From: Malachius bipustulatus
Taxonomy: Eukaryota > Arthropoda > Insecta > Coleoptera > Melyridae
Direction: 5' to 3'
NCBI GenBank assembly: GCA_910589415.1
Contig: OU342635.1
Location: 5,890,001-5,954,000 of the forward strand
DNA length: 64,000 bases
Shown: piece by piece, positions 55,827 through 64,000 of the stretch
How positions within the stretch are numbered: the first letter of the stretch is position 1
Layout: every line of letters begins with the position of its first letter
Notes under the pieces: model-generated
Told to the model about the DNA's origin: nothing
Seen by the model: the letters and a program-made list of their open reading frames with translations, nothing else
The model's database searches: none
Program-made: the position numbers and the translations under genes

Positions 55827-58800
55827 TTACAGGTACATCAGTCCAGTTGATGCGGCATGTGCCATCAAAGTGTTGGCTGCTTGTTGAGTTTCTAATAAAA
55901 TCCTAGTTTCATTCATCCATTGTTTTGCTACACACCTTGGAGCCCCTTTCAATAAATTCATATACTTCAGGGTTTGTTCAAAATTGCCTCGATCTAACCA
56001 ATACCTGCAACAAAAATATTTTCCTTTTTGAAACACCCTTGAACCTCCCCACCCTCCCTCCTTCCCCAAATAATAATGCCAAAAATATAAAAAGTATCGT
56101 TAAAACTAACCTGGCTCTCTGCAGAATATCGTTTGTGTTCAGCTTGGAGAAATCAGTTTTTTCATCATTCAGTTCGGTGGCCGGAATCGGACTGGCAGCT
56201 TTCAACAGGAACATTCCCTGAATGTACGACAAAAGATGAACCGGCAAAGCAGCACCACCGTCAGGAACCAAGGCCACATTTCTGGCTACTTTCTCGACGG
56301 TCAGGAATCTCTCCCGTAAGGCGTCCTCGGGATAGACGCCCCGAGTTATAGCTTCATTTGGAACACTGTCTAATACTGCCTTGACCATATCGTCCTTACC
56401 TGTGTGGATTATGAAAATAATAGGTTTTATTATAGGAACAATATTAACTTTTGTACATTTTTATTTTTATTTAATGCAAACAAATTTTATCAAATTACAA
56501 ATTTGTTTCCTTCCTAAAAGCCGTCTCACAGTCATAACATTACTGGAGCTGTAAAGGGATTAAGTGTTTAACTGTAACCAACAAAAGCGGCTCAAAAATG
56601 AGCTCAGTACAAAAGGCTCATGAACGAATAATTTTAACAATTAAATCTACCTAGAAATCTGTACAAAATTGAAATTGTACCGTTTTGTTTGGCTCAACAA
56701 ATGACGTTTCTAACCAAACTACTCCAGAGACCCAAATTTCCTGTGAACTCGAGAGGATCACAAGGAGTTTTTTGCTTCTCGAAATTTTTTAGACACCGAA
56801 AAGTCCTGGTGCACTTTGCGAAGAAGGACTTGAGTGAGGGCAAGTGTGTCTGTTGGGAGCAAAAAGCAAATGAAAGCCCTGAACAGATCAGACTCTTGAT
56901 TGCTACTGGAAATTTTTTGGATACGGAAAAGTTTTGGGATGGATAGCAGAGATGGGTTTGAGTGAGTGCAAGTATGTCTGTTGGGGGCAAAAAAGCAAAC
57001 AAAAACCCTGAAAAGTATTTTTTATTATTGAGAAAGCGGTTCTCAACGACTGCATCAAGTTCAGAGCTTTCTTTGCTTCAGGAATTTTTTTGAAACCACA
57101 AAGTCTTGGGGTGGTTTCAGAGATGGGTGAGTGCAAGTATGTCTGTTGAAGGCAAAAAAAAACAAACAAAAACCCTGAAAAGGATTTAAATTATTGAGAA
57201 AGCGGTTCTCAACAACTGCACCAAGTTCAGGGCTTTCTTTGATTCAAGAAATTTTTTGGACATCGAAAAGTCTTGGGGTGCTTTGCAGAAATGGGTTTGA
57301 GAGGGTACAAGTATACCTGTTGGGGGTAAAAAAGGAAACAAAAACCCTGAAAAGTACCTAATTACTGCGAGAATGAGGTTCTCAACAACTCCACCAAGTT
57401 CAGACTTGTTTCTGGAATTATTTTGGATGACAATGAACTTTTTCATGCTTTCTTTCCCTACAACCCTCCTACTTTGTATTGAAATTAGCTTGAAAACTAG
57501 CTCTATGTTAGTAGGCTGCAGCATTAACACATAACTAGCAGCAAATAAACCGCTTTATGCACGAACTAAGACATCAAGTTAAAAAGATTATAAAAATTGA
57601 AGACTTCAATAAGGTTCATAACAACTTGTAGTTCTTTCGAGTTACCTGAAGACCAGAAGTTACAATGAGACAAAATTTTATTTTGTTGCCAACTTTAGCA
57701 GCTTTAGCAAAAAAGATAAACCAAATTTTATTAACGCTTACCTGCAGCTTCTCTGACAGCATTTATTTCTGGTTCCAGAGGTCTAAGTTGTTCTTGCCAT
57801 GGTATACCCGGGCATCCAGCTTTGAGGGCTCGCGTAAGAGATTGGCAGGTACTCCATAACATCTGAGCATTCTTTGCGGTACTGGCAGACTCCTTTTTTA
57901 CTGAAAAAAAACGAATAATTCAGCTATTCATAATAAAACAAACAAATTGCAAAACATACAGTCAAAAAAACTGAAACCAAAGAAAACCATTATCACTTTC
58001 TTAATTTAATTCATAAAAGCAAAAAAATACACTAAAATTTGAAGTTGTCAAAAAACAACCAAACTATAATAAAATTTTGTTTATTTACAAATATGAACTG
58101 TCAAAGCTAGCATTGTATGATTTAAATCAATAAACAAAAAATTGCTTACATTTGACAGCTTGATCAAGTCCTTGTAATCTTCCCAACATAGCAGCCAATT
58201 TTGTCTTGAATTTGCATCGTTCCGCTTCCAGCTGTTCATCGAACTTTCTCGACAACTCCCTCGTTATTTCAGCTTCACGCAATCGAACTGCCTCGTCCAA
58301 ATGATCCGCAAACGCCTGGGACAGGGTCTTCATCTTATCTCTATATTCATCTTCAGTTTGCTTTCTCAACTTCAAACACTGAAATAAAAATTTGAACATA
58401 AAAAAATGGTTTGACTAAATTAATGGTGCTAATTACTTGCTGCTGAAAGCATAAAGTTAACTTCCTTTTCTCTTCATCTATCATTTCGCAAACTTGAACA
58501 GCAGTAAAAGGACCTCCCTCTCCATTCTTGATCGCATCAAAAGCTGCTCTTTTCTTTTCCTGACCGATGGAGTCGGCTTTAGCCAGTTCCCTTTGATAAA
58601 ACAGCACATTCGAGTAAATGTAGAGCAGGAAAAGATCCAGATCTTCTTCATTTACTTTCAATTTCTTCTGCGTTATATCTATGTTTGGGAACAAAGATTC
58701 CAATTCTTCCTGGAACATCTGCCTGGATTTCTCCACTTTTTTCCAATACTTGTCCCTGACAGAACCTTTTTTCTTTTCGTCAGCTAGCTCTCTTTGAGCT

Positions 58801-61118
58801 GCTTTAATGTCGTCTTCGATTCTGGAGATATTATTAATAACTACTTGCTTTGTAGTATCGGTAGTTTCTAGATCAGCTTCTTCAATTTCTTCTTTCAGTT
58901 TTTTGAAATCATTGATCGCTTGTTCGGCTTTACTCTCAGCTGCCTGAATAGTATCGTTTTTCTTTTTTGTTTCCTCTTTAATTTGCACCCATCTCTCGTG
59001 ATTGATTGTGCCGATGTTGGTTTCAGCGATTTCTTCAATCGTCCTGTTGAATTTTTTCTGTAGAAGAACTGCTTCGTTGTATGAATTTACTGCATCGGTT
59101 GCGGCTTTACAAATCGCATCTTCCAATTCAGACAGGGCTCTTGTTTCGGCTTTAGATTTCACTGGTGATTTTACTGAACCCCCTAAAACAGTGACAATTT
59201 ATCATTCAGCCTATTGAAGAAAACTCAAAGACTTGCACATATTACATAGATTATAAAACATGTAGGCAAAAAAAATTACACAAATATACCAGATGTTCTA
59301 TCTTATTACCTACCATTATCTCTATTAACTCGCTTTCCTGTATGTCTGTCTCTTTTACATAATGTTACGTAAGCTTGAATTGCTTAGGCCAGAATATTCA
59401 AAGCATGATTTGTTAAACATGAGGGAATATTAACAAATGTAAAGATTTGAAAAACTGCATGAAACGTGAATAACTATGAATAACTAGGTGCCAACCTTTT
59501 ATATTCAAATGACTTATAACAATATCTAATAAAAAGTTATAAAAAAAATTAAAATATACCAATAATAACAGTAGGCTCAGCAGCATCAGGTTCTATTTTT
59601 TCAACACGAATTTCAGCGTAGCATTCGGGATCTGGCTTCTTCTCTTTCTCTATGATCGGCAATATGGGAGTAGGAGCTACACCACAACAAAGCGTTAGTT
59701 AAAAAAACCACACGCACGCTCCTGTAAAATGTCACTTACCAATATATTCCTTCACCTCCGCCTTGGCAGCTTTTTTATCATCATCGACCTTCTTAGCAGG
59801 CTTCATTACACCGTTGATAATACTTTGAAAGGGATTTGATACTTCAATTTTTTGCTCCCCGAAAAGTACCGCTATCATTTTGTCCGTAAACGGGAACCAG
59901 CAGACCAACTGTTCCCTGAAGTCATTATCGTACTTGGCGTATGCCAGTGTAGAGCCGCCTATTAAAGCGATTGCTCCCAACGTTACAAGCGTTCCGGTCG
60001 ATGAACTTTTCTTGGGTGGAGGAGGCGGACATATCTCTTGTTTTTCACCTTTACTGCTGTAGAATCTTAGTGTTCTTATTATCTTGAAGTCTTCATTTTT
60101 GTTCACCTGAAATAATTTATAATCATTCGAAAGAGAAAGTATGTTCCAAATTTCTATTGACATGAGAGGTTGTGCTAGAATAATGCTACTGGGAGACCAA
60201 GAAAGACTTATAAATTACTTGTTGTCCTGATTTTTTAGTATATTTGGCAATGTAGCTTTATTCTGAGAATGGCATTGGCCAAGAACACCCGTAACCATAA
60301 CCACACTCATCAGTGTGGTATCAAATGTTTGCTACCGGGTTGAGGATTCTCGTAATTCACAGCCAACTAGATCCTAATAGAGTTCAAATTACGAACTGAA
60401 ACGGGTACGTTTTTACGAGGTTTTTCCTCTGTCCCCTAAATAAATGTTTTCACCGTTCAATCTTAATTCTTTTCCCTTAATCTGCCACCTTACATAATTA
60501 CAATTCATAATTTAAAGCAAAAACGTTGTTAATAACTTACTAAAGAGGGTGATAACATGCTTTTGTTTCAGTTTACCTACTTTTAGTAGTTATAACATAG
60601 TTTATCGGGAAATGTATACCTACAGTAGAGTCTCACTAATCCTGCACTTTGGTAGACCAACTTTGCTGCACCCCCCCCCCCCCCCCCCCCCCATTCTCTC
60701 TTCCAGCGCCTTCTCTACCACTACTATCTAAACCCACCCAGCTCTTTTCTTCCTCAATATGAATTAAAGCTTACTCAAGCACGTATATTTATTGCTGCCT
60801 CCTACCTCCAATTCTTAATAATGACGGATTAGTGAGACTCTACTGTAGTCATATTTACATTTCTCCCTCGCAATCTATTCCTCCCATTAATTTTGTGTCG
60901 CTAATAAATACCCTTGAAATTATTCTCCTGAGGGTAGAATTATGTATTATATTAGGGAAAAAACCGGCTCACCCCACAATGAGCACAACAGCATTTCATA
61001 GGGATGACATAACAGGTTAAAATAACCACTCACATGACGGTATTATTATTAAATAATAAATGCTTACCCATATAGCCTTTTTGACTGGAATAACTCTTAC
61101 TGCAGCTGTTCTCAACAT
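55827..61118 (-). CDS. Mitofilin: MICOS complex subunit Mic60 (mitofilin), 8 exons, 711 aa
   Basis: Inner-mitochondrial-membrane protein that organises crista junctions as the core of MICOS. Exons in coding order: 61118-61068, 60106-59740, 59676-59560, 59182-58437, 58378-58150, 57900-57742, 56399-56111, 56004-55827. All are GT-AG with matching phases (2,136 nt including the stop). Residues 1-17 plus the start of exon 2 form a basic presequence ([17 protein letters not shown]…, later TLRFYSS, a plausible cleavage region). A PPPPP stretch and one transmembrane helix (about 56-74, [18 protein letters not shown]) follow. An acidic-basic coiled coil lies at about 180-340, and the conserved mitofilin C-terminal domain at about 540-711, ending [20 protein letters not shown]. 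The length is close to animal Mic60 (about 700-760). The start rests on the short first exon, which supplies the targeting signal. Confidence 0.93.
56776..57420. repeat. Minisatellite-like tandem repeat in Mic60 intron 6, four copies
   Basis: Units with GAAATTTTTTGGA, AAAAGTCTTGGGGTG, GATGGGTTTGAGTGAGTGCA, AGTATGTCTGTTGGGGGCAA and AAACAAAAACCCTGAAAAG recur at about 56,780, 56,910, 57,085 and 57,248. Spacing is uneven (about 130-175 bp) because of internal indels. The frames over it on both strands are repeat artefacts. Confidence 0.8.
60621..60847. mobile_element. pogo/Tigger-type MITE with TA duplication in Mic60 intron 1
   Basis: The body 60,623-60,845 begins CAGTAGAGTCTCACTAATCC and ends in the exact inverse, GGATTAGTGAGACTCTACTG. 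TA lies on both sides. CAGTAGAG-type ends with TA duplication are typical of pogo-group elements. The interior has a run of 22 C (60,671-60,692) and no ORF. Confidence 0.85.
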
Positions 61119-61620
61119 GTTCTATATTATCTGGGTTACGATTTATGTGGAGAATTATAAATATTTGTCTGGGCCCTGAACCTGCCTGTCTAGCTGAACA
61201 GCGGCATCACTGAAATGTGGAAATTTTTAGGTAATTTTGCAAACTTCGAAGGTGAGCGTAAATTAAATTTTCAGATACTGACAGTTACAAAAATTTTGAC
61301 GTACGAGTAATATGTTTTGCCAAATTTTTCCTCTGGTGGAGAGAATGGGTGCAAAATATTAATTAATTATTACAATTACGTCAGTAATTATTTCATGATT
61401 TTTCAGATGTTTTTTATTAGTTATATTTTCGAGTTTTTGAAAGTTGAGGTTCGACTTCACTTCGCTGCGAAACAACAACTGATTGATTTGACACTAATGG
61501 CAGTAATGACATCTGGTGATTGAGGTGCGTTCATAAATTTCATTCTTTACGCGACTGTGTGTGTAAGTAAAGAAAGAATTACTCTGGAGGCGTTCAAGAA
61601 CAATCAATTCGATTAACGAT
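61119..61620. promoter_or_regulatory. 5' flank of Mic60
   Basis: This is non-coding upstream DNA of the Mic60 start codon (read on the minus strand). I see no TATA box or other element that I can assign. The transcription start cannot be placed. Confidence 0.3.
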
Positions 61621-63044
61621 ATTACAGAGATTCTACAAAGTAGGGGTTGAAAACATAAATTTTAACAATCAGTTCGCTCGATGACGATCCTCGGAGTTTT
61701 GAAGAAACGTCGGTCTCCAGCCAGACATCGGCGAAATCATCACTCGACATGCGCATTGAGGTTTCTGTTCTTTTGTTTCGACGTAAATAAAAATCTGTGA
61801 TATAATAATAAAATATAAGAATGAATTCTTTGCACAATAACAATAATGTATTCTTTTATTCACCGTTGATCAATCGGTTGCAATAAACGATGCTAGGATG
61901 CCACACAAATATTTTATATTATAATAAATGATTCAGTTATTATTATTATTTTATAATTTGACTAATGAATACATTACATTGTTCCATAGATAATGACCAA
62001 ATAATATCTCATCACTGTTTAATTATTCCATCATATTTTATTGATTAGGTATGCATCTGACAGTTACATAATAACCTAATACCTTTCAATGCAATGATAA
62101 TTTCCTTCTTTTTTCTCTGTCTAATCATGATACTATTATATTGACATGAAGAGATAATGATACTTGGCGGTCTTATTTTCGTCAAGTTGACGCAATGACG
62201 TGACGAAACCGGATCTCATCAACGCGCGGATCTCATCAATATTTAAATTTGTATTAATTATGCGTGAAAGAATTTCGATTTTTAAAGCTTTCTTCAAGTG
62301 TTTATTACCACATTTACCACGACATTTTGTATTAAGTATATTATTTAAAGGGTTAAATAATTAAATTACTTAAATTAAGTTCTTTAATTACTTTGGTAGT
62401 GCAGGTTTCAATAAGACAGGATGAAAATGATAAAATAATAATAATAAAAAAATAATAAAGAGACTTTTTTTATCAGCCAAATAACTATTTTATAAAGAAT
62501 GTTAACTTGCCTTTCTTGATTTGTCGACTCGTTTAAAATTTTGTTAATAAAAATAGAACGATTTCAATTTACAAAATCCTGAATCCTCGATTTCTTGAAA
62601 TAGATTCTGCAGTCGACTGAGATTTTTCTGTAGATTTTCCGTTGGAATTATTCCTGAATTAATCTGCCGGCACCTCTTCACTATATATAAATATTCTAAC
62701 ACGTTCATATTGTTTTATATTTATTGTTCTAATTATTTCGGCTCCTTTGAGCTTTATTTCTTACTTTTATCTCGATTAAAACTCGTTATTTTTATTCATC
62801 TTTTATTAACTTCTTCATTCTCCTGGTTCATGAAAGGGAGTATCACGGTTGTTGCCAACCTTACAAAACATTTCCCTAACCTCTGTTACCAAAAACCATT
62901 GATATGTTAAACTCCCTAGACTGTGAAATAATTCATTAAACAATAACATAACACGCTTTTTCTTTTTTTTTTTTTTTTTACAAATGGTACTTAAAAAATA
63001 ATTCTTATTTAACTTAAACAAGCTATTCACTATGTTCTAACATA
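61621..63044 (-). other. Non-coding tract 3' of the gypsy ORF; probably contains its LTR
   Basis: Downstream of the integrase stop codon on the minus strand there is a purine-rich run (minus-strand A18 G A5 G, plus 62,956-62,985). It is followed by TGTTATGTTATTG, a sequence typical of an LTR start after a polypurine tract. If so, the LTR begins at about 62,952 and extends toward lower coordinates. Its end cannot be set without the 5' LTR, which lies outside the window. The small minus frames at 61,622-61,863 show no family. Confidence 0.35.
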
Positions 63045-64000
63045 TCATGGACTATCGGAATCACACTGACTTCCACTATCAGAATCAAACTGTGTTTCAA
63101 AATCTTTTAAAAATTCAGGTGGTTTTCGTACCCTTTTAGAGGATACAGTATTATTTTCAACAGTTTCATTTTGATTTCCATCTTCACTCGGGATATCTGA
63201 TACTGTACTCAACGTTTCCGACAGTTTACATGTATTTTTACTAGTCACGTCTAATTCAACATTAATATTTAAGTCTTTATCAGGTAAGTTTTCATTATCT
63301 TCTGCTACATTCAAACATGAGTCATTAGTCGATAGCTCATCCGAATGTTCAGAAGTTGACATAAGTTTAATATTGTCTGGTATGTTGCTTTCAACAATTG
63401 TAGTATTCTCTGGGAGTTCAAAAACAATATCATACATCAAAGAGTTATTAATATATGGCAAATTGGTTTTCTTTAAAAATTTCCTGTTTCTTCTGAACCT
63501 CATTCCTGAAGAGTCTTTAACTATGTATGATCTTTCATTAACTACTTCCTCTACCTTTCCTCTCACCCAAGTGTTTCCCTTTTGTAATAATATATTTTCC
63601 TGTTTATTTAGTTTTGGTAAGTCTTTTGCTGTTCTATCAAAGAATTTCTTTTGACTATCTTGAATGACTGTTAACTTAGTTTTAATAATATCAGGATCTA
63701 TAATAACAGGTTTTAAATTTTCTATTGATGTAGGAATTTTAGTTTTAACTAGTTTGTTCAGTAATATTTGCGATGGAGAAAATGATATACCTGGTAAAGG
63801 TGTATTACGATATTCCATTAATAACATTGGTAGTTCTTCTACAGATTTAGCTTTATTAAGCATTTGCTTCACTATACCTACATATCTTTCAGCTAATCCA
63901 TTGGATTGATGATGATGCGGACTACTAAAAACAACATCAAAATCCCATTCTTTTGCAAAATTCAAAAACTTCATAGAATTATACGGCATATTGTCTGAAA
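63045..64000 (-). mobile_element. Ty3/gypsy-type retrotransposon, C-terminal integrase part of pol (partial)
   Basis: The frame is open from the window edge (minus strand) to the stop near 63,045. It begins FSDNMPYNSMKFLNFAKEW, the second Asp region of the integrase D-D-E core, followed by FSSPHHHQSNGLAERYV with the catalytic Glu. MLMEYRNTPLPGISFSPSQ-like residues, a short C-terminal strand region (GNTWVRGKVEEVV, SGMRFRRNRKFL) and a Ser/Asp/Glu-rich tail ending in DSDSGSQCDSDS follow. No stop interrupts the 318 codons seen, so the copy could be intact. RT, RNase H and gag would lie beyond 64,000. Confidence 0.85.

Noticed and set aside
58494..59217. Plus-strand open frames over the Mic60 coiled-coil exon
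   Set aside because: They are antisense shadows of the well-supported Mic60 exon 4.
1..64000. CRISPR arrays, bacterial operons, tRNA or rRNA genes
   Set aside because: The tandem repeats have no spacer-like unique units and the gene structure is eukaryotic. I recognised no tRNA or rRNA by eye; a dedicated scan was not possible.

Overview
The window is AT-rich animal nuclear DNA. It almost certainly comes from an insect: it carries a complete intron-split group II (Cht10-type) multidomain chitinase gene of the kind known in insects, next to a complete nuclear gene for the mitochondrial inner-membrane organiser Mic60 (mitofilin). Introns are GT-AG and often only 50-70 nt. The transposon load (hAT, pogo/Tigger-like, DUF4817-type DDE, jockey/R1-like LINE, Ty3/gypsy, many short inverted-repeat elements) fits an insect too. 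I cannot fix the order from the sequence alone.

Layout. Positions 1 to about 38,650 hold no host gene that I can support. This gene-poor tract is made of nested transposon remnants, long palindromic (fold-back) elements with arms of roughly 60-415 bp, tandem repeats and AT-rich filler. The clearest elements are an hAT-like element with a perfect 8-bp target duplication (3,057-4,459), a decayed pogo/Tigger-like transposase with a 5'-truncated LINE inserted in it (19,443-21,150), and a young palindromic element with nearly identical 415-bp arms around a DUF4817 helix-turn-helix ORF (30,882-32,102).

Positions 38,659-55,383 (+) are the Cht10-like gene. I resolve 29 exons whose phases all join, giving 8,598 nt including the stop (2,865 residues). 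The order is signal peptide, about 220-residue unassigned N-terminal region, GH18-1, CBM14-1, GH18-2, Thr-rich linker, CBM14-2, -3 and -4, GH18-3, GH18-4, CBM14-5, GH18-5. The first two GH18 units have lost the catalytic glutamate (Gln369 and Asn823) and the last three keep it (Glu1668, Glu2092, Glu2608). Large introns 1, 4 and 27 hold repeats and transposon remnants.

Positions 61,118-55,827 (-) are the Mic60 gene: 8 exons, 2,136 nt including the stop (711 residues). It has a presequence, one transmembrane segment, a coiled coil and the conserved C-terminal mitofilin domain. The two genes converge tail to tail with 443 bp between stop codons. They have unrelated roles (cuticular chitin turnover versus crista junctions), so their adjacency is positional. 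The right edge (63,045-64,000, -) is the 3' half of a Ty3/gypsy-type integrase ORF that runs out of the window.
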